64,000 nucleotides of DNA, taken from positions 372,001 through 436,000 of the forward strand of contig JAFIGS010000017.1 in assembly GCA_017849615.1 (NCBI GenBank). The letters run 5' to 3'. Shown piece after piece: positions 17,738 through 27,925 of this stretch. Under the pieces are notes generated by a model. The model ran no database searches. It saw nothing but the letters and a program-made list of their open reading frames with translations, and was not told the origin of the DNA. A program made the translations under genes and the position numbers. Each line of letters opens with the position of its first letter. Position 1 is the stretch's first letter. The DNA is from Pseudolabrys sp. Lineage in GTDB: Bacteria > Pseudomonadota > Alphaproteobacteria > Rhizobiales > Xanthobacteraceae.

Positions 17738-18005
17738 CGCCGCCTCACCCCCGCGCGTGGCCAAGTGCCACCGTCCATCCCGCTCGTCTGAAGCACCGGC
17801 TCCGCAAAAACGAAACCGGGGCCCGTCGTCCCCGATTGCATCGCACCGATTTCGGCTGCTTTCTTCTATTTACTATCTACTAACTGGCGGCAAGCATTGC
17901 AAGTCGATCCCGGTACCTGGCCAATAGAGCCAAGTCTTCGTTTGGGACATTATTGAATACGGCCGGGCTTAATACCGCGGCGGGCCGGAGAGCCCGCCAG
18001 GTGGC

Positions 18006-19064
18006 TCAGGACGTCTTTTCCAGGTGCGCCCGCAACTCGTTGATCGAGGCAAAGCGCAAGGTGCCTTGCGGCAATTCCGCCTCGATCGAACCGTCGACAT
18101 AGAGCGTGTAGCCCATGCCATCGACCACGCCCGACTTCAGAATGGCGACCGCATGCGGCTCGTCCGCCGACGGCTTTTCCTGATCGGCGGCGGCGCTGGT
18201 CGGCTCTGTTGGGGCAGGCTCGGCAGCGGCGGGCCTGGAGCCGTGACGAGGCAGGTCCGGCTCCTTTGCCTTGAACGGCTCGGCATCCTCGACCGGCCAC
18301 ATCGCGTCGAAATAGCTGGTGTCGGGCTTGTCGGCAGCGGTCGGCCGTGCCGCCGGCGTAAAGTCCGGCAGCTCGGCCGCCTTTTCGCCGGCCTTGGGCG
18401 ATTCCCGGTGCTCGAGCTCGGGTTCCTCCTCCACCTTGTCCGCAGGATTGGCCCTGTCGTCCCATTCCCCGGCTTCGGCCAGTTCGGCGGCCTCCGCGGC
18501 GTCGGTTTCGTCCGGATAGGGGTCGAAGCGCGGCGTCTCATCCGGGTTGGGCAAGGTCGGCGCGCCGAACACCTCCTCCTGCGGCCGCGGGCCGGGCGAG
18601 GTCAGCGGCAGCGCCACCGGGGTCGTCACAGGCCGCCGGGACGGGAATGGCGGCGGCAGGTCGGGCCGCGGCTCGAAGGCCGGGGGTGCGGCAGCCTCGC
18701 GCGGCAGGGCCGGCTCGGCCGGCGTTGCGCTTTTCGGCCGCGGCGGGAACGGGACGCGGGCGGCGGCCGGCGGCGCTGGCGCGGCTGGAGGCGCCGGCGG
18801 AGAGAGGACCGGCGCTGGCGCAGGCGCGGTGTCAGGCATTCGCGATGTTCTTGGCCCGGCCCGGCCATAGACGGACGACAGATGCTGCAGCTCGCGCACG
18901 ACAACGCCGAGGCCGAGCACGATCAGGCCTCCGACCGCCGATACGGTGCCGGCGATGATCAGCGTATTGCCGAAACTGAACTCATTGATCGGCACGCCAA
19001 AAGCGATCAGGGCGGCGCCGATCGCGACAGCGAAAGCGCCTACGACGTAAAGCAGAATCGACAT
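18006..19064 (-). CDS. Two-helix membrane protein with long Pro/Ala-rich linker
   Basis: A 352-residue hypothetical protein. ATG 19064 is chosen because the sequence then opens directly with a membrane helix (MSILLYVVGAFAVAIGAALIAFG), followed by a second (TLIIAGTVSAVGGLIVLGLGVVV). About 200 residues of Pro/Ala/Glu-rich linker follow, and the protein ends in a small conserved domain (ILKSGVVDGMGYTLYVDGSI ... LRFASINELRAHLEKT). I recall such proteins in Bradyrhizobium relatives. Function unknown; the last 60 residues are the part worth modelling. Confidence 0.75.
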   Translation of the reverse strand: MSILLYVVGAFAVAIGAALIAFGVPINEFSFGNTLIIAGTVSAVGGLIVLGLGVVVRELQHLSSVYGRAGPRTSRMPDTAPAPAPVLSPPAPPAAPAPPAAARVPFPPRPKSATPAEPALPREAAAPPAFEPRPDLPPPFPSRRPVTTPVALPLTSPGPRPQEEVFGAPTLPNPDETPRFDPYPDETDAAEAAELAEAGEWDDRANPADKVEEEPELEHRESPKAGEKAAELPDFTPAARPTAADKPDTSYFDAMWPVEDAEPFKAKEPDLPRHGSRPAAAEPAPTEPTSAAADQEKPSADEPHAVAILKSGVVDGMGYTLYVDGSIEAELPQGTLRFASINELRAHLEKTS

Positions 19065-19392
19065 GGCCGGCTGCGATCCTCGAAAAACGCGGCCAATTCT
19101 ACAGAGGGACCGCTTCAATTCCAGCTAAACTATTCAACCTATGAGGAATTCTGGCCTTTTTAGGCGGCCACGGCAAGGTCGAATGTTAAAATAATCCTTG
19201 GAGCCCGAATATGCCGGAGGGTCCTTCATGGCAGAGTCATGGCCCGGCTGCACAATAGCGCGGGCCGCAGACATTGCTCCGGACCGCGGCCCGGCCTAAT
19301 TAACCCCATCGAGGAACTCGAACCAGATGTGCCGGTTGCCATCCGGAGCCGGCCAATCCGCGTTCGACCCGTCGTGGACCGAGGAGGACCTG
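19065..19392. other. sodB upstream region with a 5'-leader hairpin
   Basis: Divergent promoter gap. CGGGCCGC at 19261-19268 pairs perfectly with GCGGCCCG at 19286-19293, 100 bases before the sodB start, with no T-run, so it may shape the sodB leader. Short open frames here lack ribosome sites. Confidence 0.45.
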
Positions 19393-19995
19393 ATGTCATT
19401 TACGCTGCCCGAACTGCCCTATTCCTACGATGCACTGGCGCCCTATATGTCGCGCGAGACGCTCGAGTACCACCACGACAAGCACCACAAGGCTTACGTC
19501 GACAACGGCAACAAGCTGCTTGAAGGTTCGGGCCTCGAAGGCAAGTCGCTCGAAGAGATCGTGAAGGGTTCGCACGGCAAGAATGCCGGCCTCTTCAACA
19601 ATGCGGGCCAGCACTACAATCACATCCATTTCTGGAAGTGGATGAAGCCCAATGGCGGCGGCGACAAGATCCCCGGCAAGCTGAAAGCGGCGATCGACTC
19701 CGACCTCGGCGGCCTCGAGAAGCTGAAGGCCGACTTCGCTCAGGCCGGCGCCACGCAATTCGGTTCGGGCTGGGCCTGGATCGAGGTGAAGGGCGGCAAG
19801 CTCGCCATCTCCAAGACCCCGAACGGCGAAAATCCGCTGGTCAACGGCGCCTCCCCGATCCTGGGCTGCGACGTGTGGGAGCACTCCTACTACATCGATT
19901 ATCGCAACCGTCGCCCCGATTATCTCAAGGCGTTCCTCGATCACCTGGTGAACTGGGAATACGTCGAAGAGATGTACGCCGCCGCCACCAAGTAA
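19393..19995 (+). CDS. sodB: Superoxide dismutase, Fe-type signature
   Basis: A 200-residue cytoplasmic enzyme that dismutates superoxide to oxygen and hydrogen peroxide. Metal ligands are visible as His27, His77 (in QHYNH), Asp160 and His164 (in DVWEH). Gln73 in the NNAGQ motif is the position that carries the active-site glutamine in iron enzymes, so Fe or cambialistic use is more likely than strict Mn. ATG 19393 follows a strong GAGGAGGA ribosome site. An intrinsic terminator follows the gene. Confidence 0.95.
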   Translation: MSFTLPELPYSYDALAPYMSRETLEYHHDKHHKAYVDNGNKLLEGSGLEGKSLEEIVKGSHGKNAGLFNNAGQHYNHIHFWKWMKPNGGGDKIPGKLKAAIDSDLGGLEKLKADFAQAGATQFGSGWAWIEVKGGKLAISKTPNGENPLVNGASPILGCDVWEHSYYIDYRNRRPDYLKAFLDHLVNWEYVEEMYAAATK

Positions 19996-20016
19996 GGCGC
20001 AGCGAATGATAGAAGG

Positions 20017-20047
20017 GGGGCGGCGCAGAAGTGGCGCCGCCCCTTTT
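20017..20047 (+). terminator. Rho-independent terminator of sodB
   Basis: Perfect 10-bp stem GGGGCGGCGC / GCGCCGCCCC, seven-base loop, then TTTT. It lies 22 bases after the sodB stop and immediately before the amine oxidase start. Confidence 0.9.
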
Positions 20048-20079
20048 CATTGCGACATCGTCAGATACCGGCCTTTGTC

Positions 20080-21318
20080 ATGACCAAGCGCAGTGTAGAC
20101 GTGGCAATCATCGGCGGCGGCGCGGCCGGCATCGCCGCCACCCGCAAACTGACGGCACATGGCGTCGATTGCCTGATTATCGAGGCGCGCGATCGTCTCG
20201 GCGGCCGCGCCTGCACGATCCGGCACCCTTCCGGCTACGCCCTCGACATGGGCTGCGGCTGGCTGCATTCGGCCGACTGCAATCCATGGGTCGCCATCGC
20301 CACGGCGCAAGGCCGCAGCTTCGACAAGGCGCTTCCACCATGGGGCCGCACAACCATGACGGAGATCGTTCCGGCGAAAACCCAACGCGCCTTCCGCGCC
20401 GCCATGGGAGAATTGTTCGCCCGCGTTTCCGAAACCGCGGCCACCGGCGACGATCGGCCCATCTCCGATCTGCTGCCGCCGAACGGCAAATGGAACGGAA
20501 TGCTCAATGCCGTGATGACATATATCGCGGGCGCCGAACTCGACCGAATGTCGACCATCGACCTCGACCGTTACGACGACACCGAGCTGAACTGGCGGCT
20601 AGTCGATGGCTATGGCGCCATGATTGCGTCGTTCGGAGAAGGCCTGCGTGCGGTTCTCGAATGCCCCGTGACGCGCATCGATCACAGCCGCAAACGCATT
20701 GCCATCGAGACATCGCGCGGCGACTTCGATGCGAACCGCATCATCGTCACTTTACCGACGAGCATTATCGGCGATAACGAAAACCTGTTTCATCCGGCGC
20801 TGCCCGCCAAGACACAAGCCGCGCGCGGGCTGCCGCTCGGTCTCGACGACAAGCTGTTCATCGCCCTCGACAATGCCGAGGAGTTCGAAGCCGAGAGCCG
20901 CGTGTTCGGCCGCACCGACCGCGCCGGCACAGGAAACTATCATTTCCGCCCCTTCGGGCGACCGATGATCGAATGCTATCTCGCCGGACGGCTGGCGCGC
21001 GAACTCGAGGCGGAGGGCGACGCCGCTTTCTTCGACTTCGCGGTCGACGAGTTGACTGCGCTATTCGGATCAGGTTTCGACAAACGTCTCAAACCCATCG
21101 CCTTGCACCGCTGGGGCGCCGACCCTTACGCCCGCGGCGCCTATTCTTACGCGATTCCCGGCGCCGCCGATCAGCGCGCGGCACTCGCGGCGCCGGTGGA
21201 CGATCGGCTGTTTTTCGCCGGCGAGGCCTGTTCGCGGCACGACTTTTCCACGGCCCACGGCGCCTTTGTCACCGGCGTTGAGGCCGCCGACCGGGTGCTG
21301 GCGGCGCACCGTCTCTGA
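20080..21318 (+). CDS. FAD-dependent amine oxidase family protein
   Basis: A 412-residue flavoprotein. The Rossmann motif IIGGGAAGIAATRKL opens the protein, followed by the second glycine-rich segment IEARDRLGGRA and the C-terminal FAD site LFFAGEACSRHDFSTAHGAF, as in flavin monoamine oxidases. ATG 20080 is used: the frame extends to 20050, but that region abuts the sodB terminator. It oxidises an unknown amine. No obvious partner gene is adjacent; the ABC exporter starts about 110 bases downstream. Confidence 0.85.
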   Translation: MTKRSVDVAIIGGGAAGIAATRKLTAHGVDCLIIEARDRLGGRACTIRHPSGYALDMGCGWLHSADCNPWVAIATAQGRSFDKALPPWGRTTMTEIVPAKTQRAFRAAMGELFARVSETAATGDDRPISDLLPPNGKWNGMLNAVMTYIAGAELDRMSTIDLDRYDDTELNWRLVDGYGAMIASFGEGLRAVLECPVTRIDHSRKRIAIETSRGDFDANRIIVTLPTSIIGDNENLFHPALPAKTQAARGLPLGLDDKLFIALDNAEEFEAESRVFGRTDRAGTGNYHFRPFGRPMIECYLAGRLARELEAEGDAAFFDFAVDELTALFGSGFDKRLKPIALHRWGADPYARGAYSYAIPGAADQRAALAAPVDDRLFFAGEACSRHDFSTAHGAFVTGVEAADRVLAAHRL

Positions 21319-21428
21319 TGAGCCGCTGACGCCGCGCAACGTGAAATATTTTTGCTGTGCGAGGGCTGGCGGTGGCAATCCCGTCCCCTTATATCGGCTC
21401 GGCCCTCCCTTACGCGCGCGATTCATTC

Positions 21429-22382
21429 ATGTCATCGATCATTTCCATCAAAGACCTGTCGAAGACCTATGCGTCGGGCTTTACGGCGCTCAAGACCGTC
21501 AATCTCGATATTGAGCGCGGCGAGATCTTTGCATTGCTCGGTCCCAACGGCGCCGGCAAGACAACTCTGATCGGCATCGTCTGCGGCATTCTCAACGCCT
21601 CGACGGGCACGGTGACGGTCGGCGGCCATGACATCGTCGATGATTTTCGCGCGGCCCGCTCCATGATCGGCCTGGTGCCGCAGGAATTGACGACCGACGC
21701 ATTCGAGTCCGTCTGGGACACGGTGAGCTTTACGCGCGGCCTGTTCGGCAAACCGGCCAAGCCGGCCCACATCGAGAAGGTCCTCCGGGATCTTTCGCTT
21801 TGGGACAAGAAGGACGACAAGATCCGCACCTTGTCCGGCGGCATGAAGCGCCGCGTGCTGATCGCCAAGGCCCTGAGCCATGAGCCGCAGGTGCTGTTCC
21901 TCGACGAGCCGACCGCCGGCGTCGATGTCGAACTGCGCAAGGACATGTGGCAGGTGGTGCGCGACCTGCGCGCCGCGGGCGTCACCATCATCCTGACGAC
22001 GCATTACATCGACGAAGCCGAAGACATGGCCGATCGCATCGGCGTCATCAGCAAGGGCGAGATCATTCTGGTCGAGCGCAAGACCGAGCTGATGCACAAG
22101 CTCGGCAAAAAGCATCTGGTGCTGCATCTGCAGAAGCCCCTGCTCGAGATACCGCCCGATATCTTCGGCTTCGCCAATCTTGCCTTGCTCAACGACGGCA
22201 AGGATCTGGTCTTCACCTACGACACGCAGGGCGAGCGCACCGGCGTGACGCGCCTGCTCGCCGACCTCAACCGGCTCGATATCCGTTTGCGCGATCTTGA
22301 AACAAAACAAAGCTCGCTGGAGGAAATATTCATCGACCTCGTCAAGCAGAGCGAGACCGTCGGCGCGGGAGATCGGTCATGA
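21429..22382 (+). CDS. ABC-2 type exporter, ATP-binding subunit
   Basis: A 317-residue ATPase. Walker A is [11 protein letters not shown], the signature [10 protein letters not shown], Walker [13 protein letters not shown], and the H-loop [14 protein letters not shown]. The C-terminal 90 residues are the extra domain of YadG/DrrA-type exporters. ATG 21429 opens [14 protein letters not shown]. It overlaps the permease gene by four bases (ATGA), so the two form a two-gene exporter. The substrate is not predictable, perhaps a lipid, drug or polysaccharide. Confidence 0.92.
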   Translation: MSSIISIKDLSKTYASGFTALKTVNLDIERGEIFALLGPNGAGKTTLIGIVCGILNASTGTVTVGGHDIVDDFRAARSMIGLVPQELTTDAFESVWDTVSFTRGLFGKPAKPAHIEKVLRDLSLWDKKDDKIRTLSGGMKRRVLIAKALSHEPQVLFLDEPTAGVDVELRKDMWQVVRDLRAAGVTIILTTHYIDEAEDMADRIGVISKGEIILVERKTELMHKLGKKHLVLHLQKPLLEIPPDIFGFANLALLNDGKDLVFTYDTQGERTGVTRLLADLNRLDIRLRDLETKQSSLEEIFIDLVKQSETVGAGDRS

Positions 22383-23140
22383 ACTTCCACGCGATTCTGG
22401 CCATCTACAAATTCGAAATGGCGCGCACCTTCCGCACGGTGTGGCAAAGCATCGTCTCGCCGGTCATTTCGACGTCGCTTTATTTCGTCGTATTCGGCGC
22501 CGCCATCGGTTCGCGCATCACCGAGATCGAGGGCGTCCCCTACGGCGCCTTCATCGTGCCGGGCCTCATCATGCTGACGCTGCTGACGCAGAGCACCATG
22601 AACGCCTCGTTCGGCATCTACTTCCCCCGCTTCACCGGCACGATCTACGAGATCCTGTCGGCGCCGGTGTCGGCATTCGAGATCGCCTGCGGCTATGTCG
22701 GCGCCGCGGCGACCAAGTCGATCATTCTCGGCCTCATCATTCTGGCCACATCCTGGCTGTTCGTGCCGATCCAGATCGCGCATCCGGTCTGGATGATCGG
22801 TTTCCTTGTGCTGACCGCGGTCACCTTCAGTCTGCTCGGCTTCATCATCGGCATCTGGGCCGACGGCTTCGAGCAGTTGCAAATCGTACCGATGCTGATC
22901 ATCATGCCGCTTACCTTCCTCGGCGGCACCTTCTACTCGACGCACGTTTTGCCGCCGGTCTGGCAGAAGATCGCGCTCGCTAACCCGGTCGTCTATCTGG
23001 TCAGCGGCTTTCGTTGGAGCTTCTTCGAGGTGGCGGACGTCAGTCCGGCGATCAGCCTGGGCATGACGGTGCTTTTCCTCGTTATCTGCCTCGCAATCGT
23101 GTGGTGGATCTTCAAGACCGGATATCGGTTGAAGAAGTAG
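22379..23140 (+). CDS. ABC-2 type exporter, permease subunit
   Basis: A 253-residue inner-membrane protein with six predicted helices, e.g. [18 protein letters not shown] and [19 protein letters not shown], ending in a basic tail TGYRLKK. It contains the ABC-2 signature region around [17 protein letters not shown], as in YadH-like permeases. It starts within the ATPase stop codon and forms a dimeric channel with it. Confidence 0.92.
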   Translation: MNFHAILAIYKFEMARTFRTVWQSIVSPVISTSLYFVVFGAAIGSRITEIEGVPYGAFIVPGLIMLTLLTQSTMNASFGIYFPRFTGTIYEILSAPVSAFEIACGYVGAAATKSIILGLIILATSWLFVPIQIAHPVWMIGFLVLTAVTFSLLGFIIGIWADGFEQLQIVPMLIIMPLTFLGGTFYSTHVLPPVWQKIALANPVVYLVSGFRWSFFEVADVSPAISLGMTVLFLVICLAIVWWIFKTGYRLKK

Positions 23141-23254
23141 CGTTACCCACAGAACTTCTTATGGAACTCTAGCCTCTCCGCCGCATTGATCGTGCGGATT
23201 GTGGCCTCGGGCGCCGTGACCGGTCGTGCGCCTACCGCAATGGGAGACCTTTTC

Positions 23255-24796
23255 GTGAACCGTCGGCAATTTCTGGCGACAACGGCCATCGTTTCGGTCG
23301 CCGCCGCGGCTATGCCGTTGCGTAGTGTGGTGATTGGCGCGCCCCAGCACGCCGCGGCCGCACCGGCGCGGCGTGGCCCGGTACCATTCGACCCGGCGAG
23401 CGTGCGGCAGATGGCCAAGGATCTGGCGCAGAAGCCTTTCACACCGCAGGACCAGAATATTCCCGGCGGGCTCAAGGACGTCGGTTATGACGGCTATCGC
23501 AAGATCCGCTTCGTGCCCGACCGCGCGTTGTGGCGGAATGAGGGTTTGCCGTTCCAGTTGCAGATGTTCCACCGCGGCTTCATGTACAGCGGCCGCGTCG
23601 ATCTGCACGAAGTCGTCGACGGCAAAGCCAGCGCCGTCGTCTATTCCCCCGACCTCTTCACTTTCGACGACATCAAGCCGCCGGAGCCCGGCTCCGACAT
23701 GGGCTTTGCCGGCTTCCGTATTCACGCGCCGATCAACCGTCCGGACTACTACGACGAGGTCAGCGTTTTTCTCGGCGCCAGCTATTTCCGCGCCGTCGCC
23801 AAGGGCGAGACATACGGATTGTCCGCGCGCGGGCTCGCCATCAACACCGCCGATCCGAAGGGCGAAGAATTTCCCGCCTTCCGCTCGTTCTGGATCGAGA
23901 AGCCGGAGAAACACGCCACCTCGATCGTCGTGCACGCCCTGCTCGATTCAAAGAGCGCCGCCGCCGCTTATCGTTTCACCATCCGTCCCGGTGAGGCGAC
24001 GATCTACGACGTCGAGATGGCGGTTTATCCGCGCGCGGATATCAACGAGCCCGGTATTGCGCCGATGACGAGCATGTTCTTCTTCGGCCCCAATGGCCGT
24101 TACGGCGTCGACGACTTCCGCCCGGCGGTGCACGATTCCGACGGCCTCGCAATTCTCAACGGCCGCGGCGAGAACCTGTGGCGCGTGCTGACCAATCCGA
24201 CCGACCTGCAGATCTCGAGTTTCTTCGACACCAACCCGCGCAATTTCGGCCTGATCCAGCGCCAGCGGGATTTCGCCGCCTATCAGGATCTGGAATCGCA
24301 CTTTCAGACGCGGCCCAGCCTGCGCGTCGAACCGATCGGCGACTGGGGCAGCGGCGCCGTGCGCCTCATCGAAATCCCGACCAAGGAAGAAGTGCACGAC
24401 AACATCGTCGCCTTCTGGCGGCCGAAGGACCCGCTCAAGGCCAAGGGCGAATACAACTACACCTATCGCCTGCACTGGGGCGAAGGCAAACCGGGCGCCG
24501 AGCTCGCGCGCTTCGTCAAGACCGCAAGCGGCGCTGCCAGCACCGGCCGCCTGTTCGTGCTCGACATCGCCGGCGACAAGCTCAAGGGCGTCAAGCCCGA
24601 GGCGGTGCGCGGCCAGGTCAGCGCCAATTTCGGCAAGATCAGCAACGTCGTGACCCAGCCGAACAAGGAGACCGGCGGCTGGCGGCTGTCGTTCAACCTC
24701 GACCCTGAAAAGAACCCGGTGGTCGAACTGCGCGCCAGCCTTTTCGACGGCGATACGCCGCTGTCGGAAATCTGGGTCTATCGATGGACGCCGTGA
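23255..24796 (+). CDS. opgG: Periplasmic glucan biosynthesis protein OpgG/OpgD, Tat-exported
   Basis: A 513-residue periplasmic protein needed for osmoregulated periplasmic glucan synthesis, probably acting on the nascent beta-glucan backbone. The GTG at 23255 is chosen because GGGAG lies 8 bases upstream; it opens VNRRQFLATTAIVSVAAAA, a twin-arginine signal. The mature protein has the MdoG hallmarks FDPASVRQMAKDLAQKPF, YRKIRFVP and GDWGSGAVRLIEIPT. The Tat signal makes it OpgD-like, but the position next to opgH is that of opgG. Its end overlaps opgH by 13 bases. Confidence 0.9.
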   Translation: MNRRQFLATTAIVSVAAAAMPLRSVVIGAPQHAAAAPARRGPVPFDPASVRQMAKDLAQKPFTPQDQNIPGGLKDVGYDGYRKIRFVPDRALWRNEGLPFQLQMFHRGFMYSGRVDLHEVVDGKASAVVYSPDLFTFDDIKPPEPGSDMGFAGFRIHAPINRPDYYDEVSVFLGASYFRAVAKGETYGLSARGLAINTADPKGEEFPAFRSFWIEKPEKHATSIVVHALLDSKSAAAAYRFTIRPGEATIYDVEMAVYPRADINEPGIAPMTSMFFFGPNGRYGVDDFRPAVHDSDGLAILNGRGENLWRVLTNPTDLQISSFFDTNPRNFGLIQRQRDFAAYQDLESHFQTRPSLRVEPIGDWGSGAVRLIEIPTKEEVHDNIVAFWRPKDPLKAKGEYNYTYRLHWGEGKPGAELARFVKTASGAASTGRLFVLDIAGDKLKGVKPEAVRGQVSANFGKISNVVTQPNKETGGWRLSFNLDPEKNPVVELRASLFDGDTPLSEIWVYRWTP

Positions 24797-26931
24797 CCGG
24801 CGCCGAAATGCCACGACGCAGCGCCCCGCCCCTGTCGCCGGGCAGCGAGACGCCGCCGTTCCTGCCGCCGGAAGCGCGTCTGGACATGCCGGGGCAGCCG
24901 CTGCATGGCGAGGCCCGCCGCGACCCGCCCGCCGGCTCGCGTCCGCGTTATCTCGCCCTGCGCCGCGTTTTCATCATTCTCGCGACACTTGCGATGACCG
25001 GCATCGCCGCCGAGCAGATGTATCTGGTGTTGTCGGTCTCGACGCTGACGATCCTCGAAACCGCGATTCTGGTGCTGTTCGTCGCGATGTTCGCCTGGAT
25101 CGCTTTTTCCTTCGCCAATGCGTTCGCGGGCTTCGTGCTCACGCTCGCCGGTCCCGACACTTCGCTCGGCATCGATCCGCGCGCGCCGTTGCCGGGCCTC
25201 GACAAGCGCCACGCGCTGCTCGTGCCGACCTATAACGAAGACCCGGCCCGGCTGTTCGCCCGGCTGCAGGCGACCTGGGAGTCGATCGCCGACACCGGGC
25301 TGGCCGATCGCTTCGATGTCTTCGTGCTCAGCGACACGACCGATCCGGCGATCTGGCTGAATGAGGAAGAGCAGTATCTGGCGCTGATCGCGCGCACCGG
25401 CAGCCGCCGCATCTTCTATCGGCACCGCCGCGACAATGTCGCGCGCAAGGCCGGCAATATCGCCGATTGGGTCACGCGCTTTGGCGGCGCCTATGAAAGC
25501 ATGGTCATCCTCGACGCCGACAGCCTGATGACCGGCGATGCCGTGGTGCGGCTCGCCGCCGCTCTCGAGCGGCATCCCGAGATCGGGCTGGTGCAGACGC
25601 TGCCGGTCATCGTCAATGGCGGCAGCGTGTTCGCGCGGCTGCAGCAGTTCGCCGGCCGCCTGTACGGGCCGATGCTGGCGCGCGGCATCGCCTGGTGGTT
25701 CGGCACCGAGAGCAATTACTGGGGCCACAACGCCGCCATCCGGGTCAAGGCGTTCGCCGCCCATGCCGGGCTCCCCGAACTCAGCGGGCGAAAGCCGTTC
25801 GGCGGCCATATCCTGTCGCACGATTTCGTCGAGGCGGCGCTGATGCGGCGCGCCGGCTGGGGCGTCGTCATGGCGCCGAGCCTGCCCGGCTCCTACGAGG
25901 AGACGCCGCCGTCGATCACCGAATTCGCCGCGCGCGACCGGCGCTGGTGCCAGGGCAATCTGCAGCATCTCAAGGTGCTGCCGGCGCGCGGCCTGCATCC
26001 GGTGTCGCGGCTGCATTTCCTCATCGGCATCGGCGCCTACATCACCGCGCCGATGTGGTTCGTCTTCCTCATCATCGGCATCCTGATATCGCTGCAGGCG
26101 CATTTCATCCGTCCGGAATATTTCTCCAAGGGCTTCACGCTGTTCCCGGTGTGGCCGGCGGAAGATCCGATCCGCGCCGCTTACGTGTTCGGCGCCACCA
26201 TGGGCATGCTCATCCTGCCGAAACTGCTGGCGCTCATCGCCACGCTGTTCCGCGGCGGCGAGCGGCGCAGCTTCGGCGGCGGCATCCGCCTGAGCGGCGG
26301 CGTCGTGGTCGAGATCGTGCTGGCGGCGCTGATCGCGCCGTCGATGATGGTGTTCCAGTCATCCGCGGTGTTCAGCGTCCTCGCCGGCCGCGACGCCGGC
26401 TGGCAGGTGCAGCGCCGCGACGACGGCAGCCTGCCTTTCGCCGAACTGATGCGCCGCTACGGCCCGCTGACCTTGATCGGTCTGCTGCTGGCCGCCGCCG
26501 CCTACGCCGTGTCGTTCTCGCTGTTCCTCTGGATGACGCCGGTCACCGTCGGCCTGTCACTGGCCATGCCGCTCGCCGCGTTCACCGCGCGCAAGGGCCT
26601 CGGCGCCGTGATGGTCGCGCCGGAAGAGCGCACGCCCCCCGCCGTGCTGGTCCGCGCCAATACACTGGCGAACGAACTCGCCACCGATACGCCGCTCGAC
26701 GAAGTGCTCCGCCGGCGCACCGAAGTCACCGAGGCGCATCTGAGCCAGCTTGCGCCGCCGCCGCCGCATTCGCCCGGCGACATCGACCGCGAGCTCGTCA
26801 TCGCCAAGGCGCGTCTTGCCGAATTCGGCAGTCTCGATCAGGCCATGACCTTGCTCACCGCGCGGGAGAAGCGCTCGATCCTGTCGGACCCCGACGCCTT
26901 CCGCAGCCTGATGGCGCTGGCGCGCAAGTAG
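24784..26931 (+). CDS. opgH: Glucans biosynthesis glucosyltransferase OpgH
   Basis: A 715-residue inner-membrane GT2 glycosyltransferase that polymerises UDP-glucose into periplasmic glucan. It has membrane helices near residues 60-120 and several after residue 415. The cytoplasmic catalytic domain shows VLSDTTDP, ILDADS (DxD), SHDFVEAAL and RRWCQGN (the Q/RxxRW motif, with the second half intact). The long Pro-rich N-terminus is typical. It is translationally coupled to opgG. Together they should respond to osmolarity and influence envelope stress and virulence-type traits. Confidence 0.93.
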   Translation: MDAVTGAEMPRRSAPPLSPGSETPPFLPPEARLDMPGQPLHGEARRDPPAGSRPRYLALRRVFIILATLAMTGIAAEQMYLVLSVSTLTILETAILVLFVAMFAWIAFSFANAFAGFVLTLAGPDTSLGIDPRAPLPGLDKRHALLVPTYNEDPARLFARLQATWESIADTGLADRFDVFVLSDTTDPAIWLNEEEQYLALIARTGSRRIFYRHRRDNVARKAGNIADWVTRFGGAYESMVILDADSLMTGDAVVRLAAALERHPEIGLVQTLPVIVNGGSVFARLQQFAGRLYGPMLARGIAWWFGTESNYWGHNAAIRVKAFAAHAGLPELSGRKPFGGHILSHDFVEAALMRRAGWGVVMAPSLPGSYEETPPSITEFAARDRRWCQGNLQHLKVLPARGLHPVSRLHFLIGIGAYITAPMWFVFLIIGILISLQAHFIRPEYFSKGFTLFPVWPAEDPIRAAYVFGATMGMLILPKLLALIATLFRGGERRSFGGGIRLSGGVVVEIVLAALIAPSMMVFQSSAVFSVLAGRDAGWQVQRRDDGSLPFAELMRRYGPLTLIGLLLAAAAYAVSFSLFLWMTPVTVGLSLAMPLAAFTARKGLGAVMVAPEERTPPAVLVRANTLANELATDTPLDEVLRRRTEVTEAHLSQLAPPPPHSPGDIDRELVIAKARLAEFGSLDQAMTLLTAREKRSILSDPDAFRSLMALARK

Positions 26932-26992
26932 CGGATTTTCTTGGTCGCGCTTCCGGACGGCGAACCGTTTTCCACTTCGCCTGGAAGCGCTC

Positions 26993-27925
26993 CTAGTACT
27001 TCTCCGGCACGTACAGTTCCGGTGACAACGTCTTGCGCTCGTAGTTGGGATCGAACACCCGCTCCGGCAGCGTAATGCCCTTGTGCGGCACCGGTTCATA
27101 GGGAATGAGCGACAGCAGGTGATCGATGCAGTTGAGCCGCGCCCGCTTTTTGTCGTTGCCCTCGACGATGTACCAGGGCGCCTCGTCGATGTTGGTGCGC
27201 GCGAACATGTCTTCCTTGGCCTTGGTATAATCCTCCCAGCGCACGCGCGACTGCAGGTCCATCGGCGACAGCTTCCACTGCTTGAGCGGATCGTGAATGC
27301 GCATGAGGAAGCGCATCTGCTGTTCTTCGTCGGTGATCGAGAACCAGTATTTGACGAGCGTGATGCCGGAGCGGACCAGCATCCGCTCGAATTCCGGCAC
27401 GTCCTTGAAGAACTGCTCGACCTGATCCGGTTCGGCAAAGCCCATGACGCGCTCGACACCGGCACGGTTGTACCAGGAGCGGTCGAACAGCACGATTTCG
27501 CCGGCGGCCGGCAGATGCGACACGTAGCGCTGGAAATACCACTGCGTCTTCTCGCGGTCGGTCGGTGCCGGCAGCGCGACCGTGCGGCAAACGCGCGGAT
27601 TGAGCCGCTGGGTGATGCGCTTGATGACGCCGCCCTTCCCGGCGGAATCGCGGCCCTCGAACACCACGACGATCTTCTTCCGGTTGGCGACGACCCAATC
27701 CTGGAGATTGATCAGCTCGCCCTGCAGACGCAGCAGGTTCTGGAAGTAGTAGCGGCGGTCGATCCCGGGCGGATGCGCGCCTTTGTAAATCTTGCGCAGC
27801 TCGCCGGTCAGCGCCGGTTCCGACAATTCGAGTTCGAAATCCTCGTCGAGCGTATCGGCGAGCTCGGCCTCCAGCCAGTCATCGCTGCCGTGGCTGGGCG
27901 CGTCGGGATCATTCTTGTAGGTCAT
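26993..27925 (-). CDS. ppk2: Polyphosphate kinase 2 (PPK2)
   Basis: A 310-residue cytoplasmic kinase that transfers phosphate between polyphosphate and nucleoside diphosphates. Walker A is VFEGRDSAGKGGVIKRI and Walker B-like FDRSWYNRAGVERVMGF; a lid segment RFLMRIHDPLKQWKLSPMD is also conserved. This is the one-domain class I PPK2 size. ATG 27925 is preferred over TTG 27937 because it overlaps the dipeptidase stop as ATGA, indicating coupled translation. Confidence 0.92.
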   Translation of the reverse strand: MTYKNDPDAPSHGSDDWLEAELADTLDEDFELELSEPALTGELRKIYKGAHPPGIDRRYYFQNLLRLQGELINLQDWVVANRKKIVVVFEGRDSAGKGGVIKRITQRLNPRVCRTVALPAPTDREKTQWYFQRYVSHLPAAGEIVLFDRSWYNRAGVERVMGFAEPDQVEQFFKDVPEFERMLVRSGITLVKYWFSITDEEQQMRFLMRIHDPLKQWKLSPMDLQSRVRWEDYTKAKEDMFARTNIDEAPWYIVEGNDKKRARLNCIDHLLSLIPYEPVPHKGITLPERVFDPNYERKTLSPELYVPEKY

